Below are positions 40,101-47,945 of a DNA stretch of 64,000 nt, piece after piece. The stretch comes from Karalla daura (Eukaryota > Chordata > Actinopteri > Chaetodontiformes > Leiognathidae), in the NCBI GenBank assembly GCA_029224185.1, contig CM055191.1, positions 21,132,172-21,196,171 of the forward strand, in the 5' to 3' direction. The notes under the pieces are model-generated. The model searched no databases. It was not told the DNA's origin and worked only from the letters and a program-made list of their open reading frames with translations. The position numbers and the translations under genes were made by a program. Position 1 is the first letter of the stretch. Every line of letters begins with the position of its first letter.

Positions 40101-43100
40101 CGTGTGGGGACGTACCGAGACACAGTAGCGTTGAATGATACGAAAACCTGGCTGGGCTATAATGTTTAGCAGGCTAACCAGAGCCAGCAGACGTTGAAAT
40201 ATTTAAGTCTGGACTTACAGTAAGTGGTGGGCCAGCAGTATAACTCTGCCTTACCTGAACCCACACAACCGGAAGCTCCGGTCCTCTCCTCCATGTTTTT
40301 CATTTCATGTGCCGGTCATTGGCACCGTGCTACTTACCAGGGGACCTTGATTAGACCCTGTATTTCTTTACAAAGAGAGGAAACCCATCAATAATGACCC
40401 AATTGGTTGCATCTTTACAGAACCTGCACGTGTTTTTCTTTGGGTTTTTTTCTTCCAATTTCCCCACCTCTAGCTGGACGGGTGAGGTGTTGCGCTTGTT
40501 TGTCTGCGCTGACCCAGATGAAACCCACAAATTGATGCCGTGCACGAAGAAGCTCCGGCGTGGAAGTAGGTTGCATCGTCTCCGCGAGTGGAACTTTTTC
40601 CTCGGCTGCAACACTGCAGGGAGCGTGCTATATTTATAATGGTGCAGAGAGACACTGCAATTGCCCTGTGCTGCGCCCGCTCTGCCACATGCGTGGTCAG
40701 AACAAAAGCACCACAGTTGGTTATCTGCTAATGTGTCAAAGCAGCACGGTCTCGCCTCATTCTCCAGCCCGCTGCAGTCTGGACAGTGTGCAGCCAGGCT
40801 TGGTTTGAAGCCATACATTTGCTTTATGTTTTGCCCCCGGCGCGACATACCAGAGGCAGATTTGTCCGTGTTTCAGAGGACCACCTATGAAGACGTTTGT
40901 CCTCTCCACGTGAACTGTTTAAATGGATGAAACAGACTGAGAAGAGTGCGTGTTTAGTTCAGTTTGACTTGAAAGCTTGTCCGATTGTTTAAAAGCGCAG
41001 CGTGTGATTGTGATTGAAGACTGAGTTTCTCGTAACGCTGCATCGTAGAGGCGGCAAGGGGGGAAGATGGATCAAGATTTCAGGTCCAGCACGTGAACAT
41101 GATCCAGATTGATTTCTGGTTCCCGGCAAAGCTAAAAAACCTCCCAGCATGATGGCGAAGCACAGCTGAGGTCCGGTAGTTGTGGATAAGAGCAAAATGA
41201 GGGAGCGGAGTTTGGCACGTGAACGCTGAGTGATGGCCGTGTGGCAGAGGAGCGGGGGCTGCTGGCGGACCCGATGACAGCTTGTTTTCACTGGCCCCTG
41301 AGCGAGATGTGAGGAGGGAGGGGGGGGGTGAGTGTAGTAGGACCAAGGGATGGAGAGGGAAACGGGAGTGGGAAATAACAGTGATGAATAGCACAAAAGA
41401 AACAAAACAGCAAGCAGAGACAGGGATGAAGGAAGAGGGTAGAAGGAAATGTGAGAAACTGTGGAGAAGAGAGAGGGAGGGAGACAGGGAGGAGGAGGGG
41501 GGGCTCAGTATCTCTGGGTAGAGCTCGTTCACCCGCAGAGTCCGCCGAGGTGCGCCTGAGCGGAGGCGCCTGCTGATTGGTGGAGAGCGATGCAGCTCTC
41601 TCCCCTCCCCCCGTGAAGAAAGAGGTGCAGCAGAAACGTCAGACCCAGACAGCACAAGACTCAGCCGCGGAGGCAACGTGCTCTGCTGAAGCTCTCCCTG
41701 AGATGCAGCCCTCGGAGCATCCGGAGGCAGACTAGAGGACGGCCTCGCAGCCTCGTCCCAGCGGGAACCTACCCTAGCTGATCACGCCCCGGCCGAGATT
41801 TGTTGTTTTTTTTTCCCCGTCCGCTCCTCGTCCGTCCCCCGCGTGAGCAGAGCAGCCGGCGGTCACCATGGGCAGGCAGGGGCACGACACCTCTGCCGCA
41901 GCGCCCGGGATGCGGATCCAGCGCTCCCAGAGCAAGATGAGCCTGTCGGCGTCGTTCGAGGCGCTCGCCGTCTACTTCCCCTGCATGAACTCCTTCGACG
42001 AGGAGGATGGAGGTGAGGTGGCGGCCAGCCGCGGGGCACGGCGGCGCAGGCAGGGGGGGGGGCTGGATTTAGGATTAGTGGGAAGACGCCGGGACGCCTA
42101 TTGCAGGCAGAACTGGGCCAGGTTGAGGGCTGTAATTAGTTTAATTAGGACAACACTGTAATAATTTAATTAGAATGATAATGACCTGCCCGGGCTCTGT
42201 AATATGAATGAAAATTGATGTCTCCTCGAGAGGTTTATCTCCCAGGCTTGTGCTTTCTCTATCCACTCTGTCCACTGCTGTGCTGGTGCCAACACGGATG
42301 CTGATTGGGACCTGTCTGGCGGCCGGGACGTTCTCTCCTTACAACCAATACTTCTTCCATCCAGCTGAATTTAAATCTGACTCTTTAGCAGCATGAATAA
42401 CCATTATTGAGGATCTTGTTGGTAGTTGTCTGATCGTTGTCTGATCAGTGTCAGGGCCTGGCAAATGCAGATTGACAGTGGAGAAGATTTCAGCGGCACA
42501 TTTCTCTTGACTTGGCTTTTTTCGGGAACAATTTCACACACTTGCATTCACAAGTCCACCAATGGCCAGCAAGCTGCTCCACTCTGAATGAGACCGTTTG
42601 TCCAACTTTAAGGCCAGTCTCGCATTCATTGCAATTGCAGGAGTATGTTGTTTCTGCATGAGCATGATGTTTAAATGTGAGCCAGTTTGTCTTTACTTGA
42701 AAAAAGTCCTTGTTATAATAAGTGTAAAAAGTTAATGACTTTCATTCAAACTGTTACCTCAGAATCAACCGTGACTTGTGACAGAGCAATTTTAAAATGT
42801 CATTGATTCATATCAACTATAGCCAAGGGGCCATATCTAAGCGTTTTCATCAGCAGTATAAATGCAGGCATTTGCATTTCCTAATGTGTTCGGCAAAGCA
42901 GGAGAGCAGATTCCCTCTGCCTGAAGTGCCGTGTTTCTACCTTGATTTATAATGGCCTACTGGCCGCTGATTGTCGAGGTCTGTGAGCTGCGGCTTGCTG
43001 CAGACGTCAGAGACGACCTCTGTCTTTGTCTCCCTTTGTGATATGTGAAGAGCAGGAAGAGGAGGCGGACGCAGGCTGAATAACCAAGATTTCCAGGCTG

Positions 43101-45494
43101 AATGGCCGCACGTCTGTTTTATGTTCCACTGTGTGAGCGAAGCAGAGGGAGCTGTGTCTCTTCACCTCGGCTCCTCCGGTTGGTCGAGGCCAGATAGAGG
43201 AGGAGGAGAAGGAGGAGGAGGAGGAGGAGGGGGACAGAGGTTGTCGGGGGCCACACACAGGGGCCCCTGAGGAGGCTGGCTGAAGAACGCTGTCGTCTAG
43301 ATGGATTCATTAGAAGTTACTAAGGGAAATATTGGGCGAAGGTTACATAAGATGGATGGACAGCTTATTGGTTCATTAGTTTGCGCCCGGGGGTTTCAGG
43401 CAGTGAGCTGACGGTAACTCGCTGTTATTATGTTCGGCCTGACTTGGCAGTGATTATCTGACCTCTGGGAAATATCGTGATTTCTCATTTTGCTTTGAAA
43501 TAATTGCAGGTGTGAAAAAGCAAGTCCGTAGATCTAGTATTTGCTGTGTCGTTTCATAATTGGAGACCGTGTGCTCAAAATACAGATCATTAATTAAGCT
43601 TATTATGTTAATCATCCAGCACAAACAGGATGCCTACTGCGTCCCACTTCATTTTTGAGCCCTTCAGCATCCCTGCTGGATGTTGGGATGACTATTTATC
43701 GTGATCATTGCTGAGCTCTTTTTCTTTTTTCCGTCTTCTTTCTTCTCGGGATATGATAGCGGCGGTGCTACGCTGTGCACTATGGGCATTCGTACCTCTG
43801 TGTAGGAATATGTGCGTGTGCCACAGGCACAACCACGTGGTCCTGTCCTGCAAGCGCGCTGTCATCCAGGCAGGTGGAGAGGAGCTAATGGAGAGAGTCA
43901 GCTGTCATCTTGGATCAGTGGGGATGGGGAGGCGGGCGCCAGATCGGCTGTAGATGGAGCTCGGACTCGCTGCTAGTCTGTTCCATTCATTGGAGCCGAA
44001 GTGCTGCTCGTTCAGTTTGTCCGTCCCAGAGTGAGCTCCTGAGCGGCACTAGCTTAAAGGTTCACTCTCAGGGTATTCTGGCTTTTGTTTACTCCTCTGA
44101 TATGATCCCTCTCAATGAACACAGACATGCCGGCAACAATCCATGTGAATACAACTCGCCCCGATGAGTCACAAAGTGATTCGGTGCCACGGACTGACAA
44201 TTTCCCTCTCTCTCTCTCTCTTTCTCTCTCTCTCCTTCCATCTTGCTGTCTTTGTCTGTGTCTGCTGTGCGTGCAGAAGCAGGAGGCAAGAAGTTGCGCA
44301 GCACGATCCAGAGGAGCACGGAGACGGGCCTGGCGGTGGAGATGAGGAGCAGGATGACTCGGCAGGCCAGCCGGGAGTCCACAGACGGCAGCATGAACAG
44401 CTACAGCTCCGAGGGAAAGTAAGGAGACGAGCACACACACACACACACACACACACTCAACAGTGGATCACTCCTGTTCAACATCAGTCTTCCCAGTCCG
44501 TGTGACGTTTTACTGGCTTTGCCTTGTGTCAACAAACCTGCGCCTTGCATCGTCTCCATGGTAACCCGTGTCCTCGCCTTTTTCAGTCTCATCTTCCCTG
44601 GAGTCAGGCTCTCCTCGGATGCCCAGTTCAGTGATTTCCTGGACGGTCTCGGCCCTGCCCAGCTGGTTGGACGACAGACGTTGGCTACTCCACCGATGGG
44701 TGAGCACCCATAGAAACCTTTGATGTCCCACATATCAGCGCAGTAGGCCCAGAAATAGCTCTTCTGTTCTGTGGTAGAAATATTTTTTGTAATCTCCGCT
44801 CCTCAGGTGACATCCAGATTGGTATGGTGGAGAAGAAAGGAGCACTGGAGGTAGAGGTCATCAGAGCCCGTGGCCTTGTGGGAAAACCAGGTTCCAAGGC
44901 ACTGCCAGGTAGCTCTCTTAGCACAGGAAACTGAGCAATCGAGTGTTGATCTCGGACCGAAAAACACATGTCTTCAGAGGCATTGTAGCGACGAGTTAAC
45001 TTTTTCCCGCCTCTTCCCCCAGCACCATACGTAAAGGTCTACCTTTTGGAAAACGGAGTCTGCATAGCCAAAAAGAAAACAAAAGTAGCAAGAAAAACCT
45101 TGGATCCTCTTTACCAGCAGCAACTGCCGTTTGAGGAGAGTCCAGGAGGGAAGGTTTTACAGGTAAGGGAGGTCTCTCAGTAATTGAAGCTGGCGCTCCC
45201 AATCAATCTTGCCAATACGAGTGAACGTCCGGCTGTGAAAAATGGTGTCGCGCTCCCCGGTGATGTGGCTGTCTGTGTTCCTCTCCCTAGGTCATCGTTT
45301 GGGGCGACTATGGACGCATGGACCATAAATCATTCATGGGAGCAGTTCAGATACTGTTAGACGAGCTGGACCTGTCCAACATGGTGATTGGCTGGTTCAA
45401 GCTCTTTCCTCCCTCCTCACTGGTGGACCCTACTCTGGCCCCACTGACAAGAAGAGCTTCCCAATCCTCACTGGACAGTTTCTCTCGGTCATAG
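2573..45494 (+). CDS. rims2: RIMS2 (RIM2, regulating synaptic membrane exocytosis protein 2), 3' part of gene
   Basis: RIM2 is a presynaptic active-zone scaffold that links Rab3 vesicles, Munc13, RIM-BP and calcium channels. Visible here are C2A, the Ser/Arg-rich linker, the RIM-BP PxxP site, the gamma-isoform first exon and C2B with the stop codon. Exons (end phase in brackets): 2573-2703(2), 3018-3189(0), 3378-3531(1), 5468-5536(1), 7803-7941(2), 10264-10380(2), 13122-13307(2), 14815-14921(1), 23185-23285(0), 25293-25459(2), 26028-26270(2), 32258-32502(1), 44277-44418(2), 44587-44699(1), 44807-44908(1), 45023-45162(0), 45291-45494. Further candidate cassettes are listed separately. All joins are in frame. 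RIM2 rather than RIM1 is supported by the peptide MEERTRQMKLKMNKYKQ and by the DCSTAMP and DPYS neighbours. The zinc-finger, Rab-binding and PDZ exons lie upstream of the window. The a/b paralogue cannot be decided here. Confidence 0.95.
3018..3189 (+). CDS. rims2: RIMS2 exon: middle of C2A domain
   Basis: The exon enters in phase 2 after cctccag and ends on a whole codon (GAG) before gtaagag. It encodes a basic stretch (SDKSKRRTKTVKKS), EPKWNQTF and HRREFRERMLEITLWDQ. This is the central C2 sandwich of RIM C2A and closely matches mammalian RIM2. Confidence 0.95.
3378..3531 (+). CDS. rims2: RIMS2 exon: end of C2A domain
   Basis: The acceptor is tttttttgcag and the donor is a|gtacgt, so the exon ends in phase 1. 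It encodes ILIELETALLDDEPHWYKLQ, which closes C2A, and then the linker motif RRQLHGESPTRRLQ found in RIM1 and RIM2. The following exons at 3876 and 5468 are both phase 1-1, so they can be skipped without a frameshift. Confidence 0.95.
3876..3902 (+). CDS. rims2: RIMS2 candidate 27-nt microexon
   Basis: The segment lies between a good acceptor (cttctgcttttacag) and a donor (ag|gtaaag), is exactly 27 nt, and is phase 1-1. It would insert nine residues around KGSYSYNS after RRLQ without disturbing the frame. A UGC motif sits about 10 nt upstream of the acceptor, as in neuronal microexons controlled by SRRM4. I do not recall this peptide from mammalian RIM2, so the call rests on splice signals and phase. 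Confidence 0.6.
3903..5467 (+). other. RIMS2 intron
   Basis: Between the microexon at 3876 and the exon at 5468. No further exon with good splice sites and matching phase was seen. Content is unique sequence with short A-rich runs and a GC-rich patch near 4940-5180. Confidence 0.6.
5468..5536 (+). CDS. rims2: RIMS2 linker exon (SQRISDSEISDYDCEDG)
   Basis: A 69-nt phase 1-1 exon follows a long pyrimidine tract ending ttcgaag and is followed by g|gtaacc. The peptide SQRISDSEISDYDCEDGVGV matches the mammalian RIM2 linker just after C2A. It is an acidic, Ser-rich, probably unstructured segment. Confidence 0.93.
5537..7802 (+). other. RIMS2 intron
   Basis: 2.3 kb without recognisable coding sequence. 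The part from about 6950 to 7450 is AT-rich. No repeat family was recognised. Confidence 0.6.
7803..7941 (+). CDS. rims2: RIMS2 linker exon (SSTLSVPEQVMSSNHCS)
   Basis: The acceptor is tctccacag and the donor is ccag|gtaact. The exon enters in phase 1 and leaves in phase 2. It encodes DYRPNGRDFQSSTLSVPEQ and VMSSNHCSRS, then an Arg/Ser-rich stretch ending SPSVPPPS. This is the counterpart of the mammalian RIM2 segment with the same motifs. Confidence 0.94.
7942..9395 (+). other. RIMS2 intron
   Basis: No supported feature apart from CT-rich sequence towards the right end leading to the candidate cassette at 9396. Confidence 0.55.
9396..9461 (+). CDS. rims2: RIMS2 candidate 66-nt cassette exon
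   Basis: A pyrimidine-rich stretch and ggttgcag precede 66 nt that stay open in phase 2-2 and end at ccccag|gtagac. The flanking RIMS2 exons are also phase 2, so inclusion preserves the frame and adds HFLTLPRTRHTQP and IDDPQKDP. I do not recognise this peptide. The call rests on splice sites, phase and length. Confidence 0.5.
10264..10380 (+). CDS. rims2: RIMS2 linker exon, 117 nt, Arg/Tyr-rich
   Basis: The acceptor is tatttttccgccag and the donor is gagag|gtattg. The exon is phase 2-2 and 117 nt, so it is a skippable cassette. It encodes SRNHRVYPICREEAVRLLR and ARAYSEGAYSSDYDYER. Basic and tyrosine-rich composition fits the RIM linker. I cannot match it residue by residue to a mammalian exon, and the donor is weaker than its neighbours. 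Confidence 0.72.
10381..13121 (+). other. RIMS2 intron
   Basis: 2.7 kb intron. Contains short homopolymers and a CA tract at 12537-12556. Mammalian RIM2 has extra alternative exons in the equivalent place. None could be supported here. Confidence 0.55.
13122..13307 (+). CDS. rims2: RIMS2 linker exon (SRSRSTERP, LMRSMPSLPSGRSAPPSPAL)
   Basis: Enters in phase 2 after aacctctgtag and leaves in phase 2 at ag|gtgtga. It encodes MDRHEYHSRSRSADQRP, SRSRSTERP and LMRSMPSLPSGRSAPPSPAL, which align well with mammalian RIM2. The frame stays open past the donor for another 59 codons (stop at 13486-13488). That extension is not part of the canonical join. Confidence 0.93.
13308..14814 (+). other. RIMS2 intron with open 5' extension
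   Basis: The first 180 nt stay open in the frame of the preceding exon (stop 13486-13488). The rest has C-rich repeats around 13790-13910 and no recognised gene. Confidence 0.5.
14815..14921 (+). CDS. rims2: RIMS2 exon with RIM-BP-binding PxxP motif
   Basis: Enters in phase 2 after ctgtcatgtag and leaves in phase 1 at a|gtaagt. It encodes HPRSGSVQTSPTSTP and RRGRQLPQLPPTGKDR. RQLPQLPP is the proline motif in RIM proteins that binds the SH3 domains of RIM-binding protein, tethering RIM to voltage-gated calcium channels. The phase-1 end can join any of the small phase 1-1 cassettes downstream, 23185, or the common C2B exons at 44277. Confidence 0.95.
15250..15282 (+). CDS. rims2: RIMS2 candidate 33-nt microexon (acidic)
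   Basis: A strong acceptor (tttttccatttctctcccag) and the donor gaag|gtctgt bound 33 nt in phase 1-1. Inclusion would add an acidic peptide, KDGDEGTEPCEG, just after the PxxP exon. It is not recognised from mammals and is called on splice sites and phase only. Confidence 0.5.
17151..17195 (+). CDS. rims2: RIMS2 candidate 45-nt cassette with GC donor
   Basis: The acceptor is ctgtctccccaccagcagcag. The segment is open in phase 1-1 for 45 nt and ends at aaag|gcaagt, a perfect match to the consensus for the rare GC-AG intron class. It encodes CEEKPQGPPVNGRK. GC donors are often alternatively used, which suits a cassette. No known homologue was recognised. Confidence 0.45.
18125..18205 (+). CDS. 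rims2: RIMS2 candidate 81-nt cassette exon
   Basis: 81 nt in phase 1-1 between gcatctgcctgtag and cacag|gttggt. It encodes VTWEDQQRGLNGSLSDGGS and QPPLSDT, a polar Ser/Gly-rich peptide typical of a disordered linker. Length and phase both preserve the RIMS2 frame. The acceptor lies in a TG-rich, only moderately pyrimidine-rich context. Confidence 0.5.
18711..18744. repeat. (CT)n microsatellite
   Basis: Seventeen perfect CT units. Confidence 0.95.
19588..19625. repeat. Poly-G tract
   Basis: Nearly uninterrupted G for 38 nt, preceded by GGGT/GGGA units from about 19560. It is a potential G-quadruplex. The complementary strand gives a spurious poly-Pro frame. Confidence 0.9.
20714..20802. repeat. 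(TTCC)n tetranucleotide repeat
   Basis: About twenty CTTC/TTCC units in a row. It explains the repetitive reading frames on both strands. Confidence 0.95.
20917..20949 (+). CDS. rims2: RIMS2 candidate 33-nt microexon (DMDSPSWTNS)
   Basis: 33 nt in phase 1-1 after ttgtgttcccag and before ctcag|gtctgt. It encodes KDMDSPSWTNSG. It has the same length and donor sequence as the candidate microexon at 15250. It sits 140 nt downstream of a long TTCC microsatellite. Called from splice signals and phase. Confidence 0.5.
20950..23184 (+). other. RIMS2 intron
   Basis: 2.2 kb with no supported exon. C-rich sequence (23108-23147) directly precedes the acceptor at 23184. Confidence 0.6.
23185..23285 (+). 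CDS. rims2: RIMS2 exon (LDMEERTRQMKLKMNKYKQ)
   Basis: Enters in phase 1 after ctctgtgctcag and ends on a complete codon at cacaag|gtgaaa. It encodes LDMEERTRQMKLKMNKYKQ and SDSRLEQDYHK. This short predicted helical stretch is diagnostic for RIM2, because RIM1 has a different sequence after ERTRQMK. Confidence 0.95.
23286..25292 (+). other. RIMS2 intron
   Basis: 2.0 kb, no recognised coding sequence or repeat family. Confidence 0.6.
25293..25459 (+). CDS. rims2: RIMS2 exon (SSDSDVSDVSAVSRTSSASR)
   Basis: Phase 0 start after tcctctctcag, phase 2 end at atccg|gtaggc. It encodes SAKSSDSDVSDVSAVSRTSS, then STSYMSVQSERPQGNRKI, a Ser-rich linker shared with mammalian RIM1 and RIM2. It joins in frame either to the acidic cassette at 26028 or directly to 32258. 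Confidence 0.95.
26028..26270 (+). CDS. rims2: RIMS2 243-nt cassette, Glu/Gly-rich
   Basis: Acceptor ctgtcccccgtcttcag, donor cctcag|gtaacc, phase 2-2, 243 nt. It starts SRSQSREGDEHLGE, continues with a run of acidic residues and poly-Gly, then basic KASKEGRSQGGRKGSGGR, then acidic EHQEDLVEKEEDLHQ, ending SISETDL. Skipping leaves the frame intact, so it is probably an alternative exon. I do not recall a mammalian exon with this composition. The GGA-rich core (26085-26170) could be a purine-rich splicing enhancer. Confidence 0.8.
27630..27670. repeat. (TG)n microsatellite
   Basis: About 20 TG units with one CG interruption. Confidence 0.95.
31100..31124. repeat. (CT)n microsatellite
   Basis: About twelve CT units. 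Confidence 0.9.
32258..32502 (+). CDS. rims2: RIMS2 exon (STSISGDMCNLEK, KKRRSSIGAK)
   Basis: Enters in phase 2 after ctgacag and leaves in phase 1 at acag|gtaggg. It encodes SKMKNRQMG, MTKSTSISGDMCNLEK, DGSQSDTAVGTVG, KKRRSSIGAKMQAMVG and SRSTSQLSQT, all aligning with mammalian RIM2. Its acceptor is preceded by about 190 nt of C/T with no AG. An in-frame ATG at 32241 lies upstream of the acceptor. Fit of phase and homology favours splicing over an alternative start there. Confidence 0.94.
32503..41519 (+). other. Large RIMS2 intron before the gamma promoter
   Basis: 9 kb without a supported exon. Several CpG-rich patches occur (about 33380-34020, 38220-38720). No transposon family was recognised. 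The longer reading frames on either strand lack splice context or homology and look like chance. Confidence 0.55.
41520..41867 (+). promoter_or_regulatory. Probable internal promoter and 5'UTR of RIM2-gamma
   Basis: GC- and CpG-rich sequence directly upstream of the gamma start codon. An inverted CCAAT box (gattgg, about 41574-41579) lies some 290 nt before the ATG. No convincing TATA box is seen, as is usual for CpG-type neuronal promoters. The transcription start cannot be fixed from sequence. Confidence 0.5.
41868..42012 (+). CDS. rims2: RIMS2 alternative first exon, gamma isoform
   Basis: An ATG in a strong Kozak context (gtcaccatgg) opens 48 codons plus one base before the donor g|gtgagg. 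The peptide contains MRIQRSQSKMSLSASFEAL and YFPCMNSFDEED, the hallmark N-terminus of gamma-type RIMs (RIM2-gamma, RIM4-gamma). Its phase-1 end joins directly to 44277, giving a short protein with little more than C2B. RIM2-gamma is made from an internal promoter, so the GC-rich 5' flank is probably promoter and 5'UTR. Confidence 0.93.
42013..44276 (+). other. RIMS2 intron after the gamma exon
   Basis: 2.3 kb. Contains a GGA-rich tract near 43198-43230 and a CT-rich tract (44200-44240) that serves as the pyrimidine tract region of the common exon at 44277. Confidence 0.6.
44277..44418 (+). CDS. rims2: RIMS2 exon shared by alpha/beta/gamma forms
   Basis: Enters in phase 1 after a CT-rich tract and gtgcag, leaves in phase 2 at aa|gtaagg. 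It encodes AGGKKLRSTIQRSTETGLA, VEMRSRMTRQASRESTDGS and MNSYSSEG. It is the first common exon downstream of the gamma start. A (CA)n tract begins about 13 nt after the donor. Confidence 0.95.
44431..44456. repeat. (CA)n microsatellite after a RIMS2 donor
   Basis: About 13 CA units starting some 13 nt after the donor of the exon ending at 44418. CA repeats can bind hnRNP L and modulate splicing. Confidence 0.95.
44587..44699 (+). CDS. rims2: RIMS2 exon: pre-C2B segment
   Basis: Phase 2 in (cctttttcag), phase 1 out (g|gtgagc). Encodes NLIFPGVRLSSDAQFSDFLD, GLGPAQLVGRQTLATPPMG, nearly identical to mammalian RIMs immediately before C2B. Confidence 0.96.
44807..44908 (+). CDS. rims2: RIMS2 exon: start of C2B domain
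   Basis: Phase 1-1, 102 nt. Acceptor ctccgctcctcag, donor g|gtagct. Encodes GDIQIGMVEKKGALEVEVI and RARGLVGKPGSKALP, the first strands of C2B. Upstream it is only 107 nt from the previous exon, showing how compact this end of the gene is. Confidence 0.95.
45023..45162 (+). CDS. rims2: RIMS2 exon: core of C2B domain
   Basis: Phase 1 in, phase 0 out (cag|gtaagg). Encodes APYVKVYLLENGVCIAKKKT, KVARKTLDPLYQQ and FEESPGGKVLQ. The polybasic KKKTKVARK stretch is the face of RIM C2B known to bind PI(4,5)P2 membranes. Confidence 0.96.
45291..45494 (+). CDS. rims2: RIMS2 last coding exon: end of C2B and C-terminus
   Basis: Acceptor ttcctctccctag, phase 0. It runs to a TAG at 45492-45494. Encodes VIVWGDYGRMDHKSFMGAVQ, LDELDLSNMVIGWFKLFPPS and the conserved tail PLTRRASQSSLDSF ending RS. 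The last residues are shorter than in mammals (SLESSTGP...RS), a minor tail difference. Confidence 0.96.
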   Translation, partial: VIVWGDYGRMDHKSFMGAVQILLDELDLSNMVIGWFKLFPPSSLVDPTLAPLTRRASQSSLDSFSRS

Positions 45495-47945
45495 CAGCGT
45501 GCGGACTGATAGCGTTGTTGTAGCAGCCAGTGTTGCGATCGCAGGTCACGCCCCCCGGTTACACTGCATGCTTGATGTTGTGTCTTCTGAGCCTGTTTCT
45601 AGGGGTGCAAACGTGATCCTGTGTTTTAAGCAAAAACGTCGCACACATTGTCCTCGAGGCGAAGCGTGTTGCAAGCGCCTGGCGGCCGGGGATTGCCGGA
45701 TGTTGTTGTTGTTGTTTGGAGGAAGCTGGAATGAACTCCTTAGCACGAGGAATCGCTCAGTTCCAGGTTTTCATCCAATTCGAAGCCATGGGGGTCAGCG
45801 CTGGGAACTAAACGAGTTCTACAGAAGCCCTTTTCGAATGAAATATAAATGTTCTGCTTTGAATTTTTGTTTTTTTTGTTTCGTTCCGTTCACATTTGTT
45901 TTCGTTTTTTGTTTTTTTGTTTTTTTGTTTTTTTTTTCTTTTAATGTCAATGTACTTGTATGAAGGGGTGACAGTGTTTCTAACCAGATGCTTGGTCACG
46001 CCACGCCAACAGACCCAGCTGTGTAGATGGAGTTATGGAGACCATCACTTTAGGTGAGGTGTGTCCCAGGTTGTATCCACACTCCCCCCCCCAGACTCCA
46101 AAAGAAAAGGCCCACAATCCTCTAGGTTTATGTACTAAATCAAACTGTCCTGGTCAATGGCCAGAAAGACTTTAAAGTCAATCGGAGGCAATATGAAGTG
46201 GCTACCATCGACACTCCACAGAATATACAGTAACGATCCAGACCCCATGAAAAGATGTACAATCCACCATCGTTCTTTCTCTGTTGATATATTGTATGAA
46301 AATTAAATGAGAAAAAAAATATTTTTTCCCTTTTTAGTTCATTTGCATGAACACAAATTTAGCTGAATTAAAAAAAAAAAAAGAAAATTATTTTCTTGAG
46401 GCTGCAACTTGCAAAAAAAAAAGACGAAGAAAAATAAACAAAACAGATCAGCCATTTTCAACAGTTTATATTATTTTTAAAGATAAATTTCACTAGTGCA
46501 TGGTTTTCAAGGGGAGTGAATGCAACATCGTGATTAAAAAAAAAAAGACATTGTTTATCATTCTTTAGACCATTCATGCGTCTGTGTTTTGCAGACATGC
46601 AGATAAGGGAAACTTAAAGGAAACTTTTGGAGTTATTTAACAGAAAATGTTTATGTGACAAAAAGTGATAATGAAAATAAATGTAAATTATTTATTTCAT
46701 TGTAAAAGGCTCCTGCCTTATAAAGATTAACATTATGTGCAAATTGTACATGTTTCTCTTTTTCTTCCTTGTCCCAGGGTACTTCTCATTGTACTATTCA
46801 TTGCTACCATTGTTCAGTCCCCTGATATTGTCCAGATTTTAGGACTGGTGGTTCTTTTACAGTTCTGTATTGTTTCGGTATGTATTTTCTTTTGGATTTG
46901 ATTTATTTAACAAGCATGTTGAAAAGGATTTTCTGCAACATGGCTTGGGCACACCTTACAGTAACTCAGCATGTTTTGATAAAGATGATATTTGGAATTT
47001 TTGCAGTTTCTTGTACAGTGCATGTCAACTTCATTACTTTTCTCCCTCACCTTAAATTGAACTCTACAACAAATTAGTTCTTGGTCTTCCACGGCCAGCT
47101 ATTGAAGTTTTAACGAAAAAACATTCCACCCCCAAGGTCATATTTTCTTTCAGGTTTTTGAGAAAAAAAAAAAGTGACAAGGAAAATATTTTATAATTAA
47201 TGGAGGTTGACGAAACAGTTGTGATTGCAAGTGTATTTTATTTCAGTATTGTCGACGAACATGCAAAAATAATCTGTATTGGTACAGCAAGAGGTCTATA
47301 CCTAATCAAGAGGCAGCAAACATGCAAGAGACGCGCGTTGCTGTAGTTCAATCTTACAGGCACTGTTTGTGAAGATGAGCTAATCACAAGTTCAAATAAC
47401 AAGGGATATTGCCACAGAAAATGTTTTTTTTTCTTGTTTTAATGAAAATGAAATTAATTTACTATATTTTTGTTAGTTTTATTTAAAAGCCAAGACCAGT
47501 TTATTTTTTATTTTCTATTTTTAGTAATTATAAATACTTCTCATGTCTGGGGAGTAGATGAATCTTATAGTTGCAGTATGTCTGAATGAAATGAAATGAG
47601 GCATTATTCCTTTTCCACGTGACAACATTATGTTTTAATGTCCAGGAAATCTCGTCGCTGTAACAAGCTACAGTATATATTTTCATTTTGGTTTTCATTG
47701 TACATACCTTTAGATGTCAGAATTTGAATAAACAAGCTACCAGGAATAGGTTGATAGACTCCTTTGGAATAGGAAAAATGCCTCACATGATGACAAAGAC
47801 ATATGTTATTTATCCTTTTGAATGCCTTTTAATTTTCTCTTTTTGGTGCAATGTGTTAATACCAAGGCTATGTCTTGGTTAAGTATGGTTGAGTACAGAG
47901 ATTTATGTAAGTTATTTTTCAAATTAAAAATAAAAAATTGATATT
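45495..47945 (+). other. rims2: RIMS2 3'UTR with several poly(A) signals
   Basis: AT-rich non-coding sequence after the stop codon. AATAAA hexamers occur at 46433-46438, 46676-46681, 47727-47732 and 47929-47934, so 3'UTRs of roughly 0.95, 1.2 or 2.4 kb are possible. Long A and T runs are frequent (for example 45893-45943, 46364-46385). The true ends need transcript data. Confidence 0.7.

Noticed and set aside
45499..45963. 154-codon frame after the RIMS2 stop
   Set aside because: 3'UTR sequence ending in T-rich runs that translate as Phe repeats; no homology.
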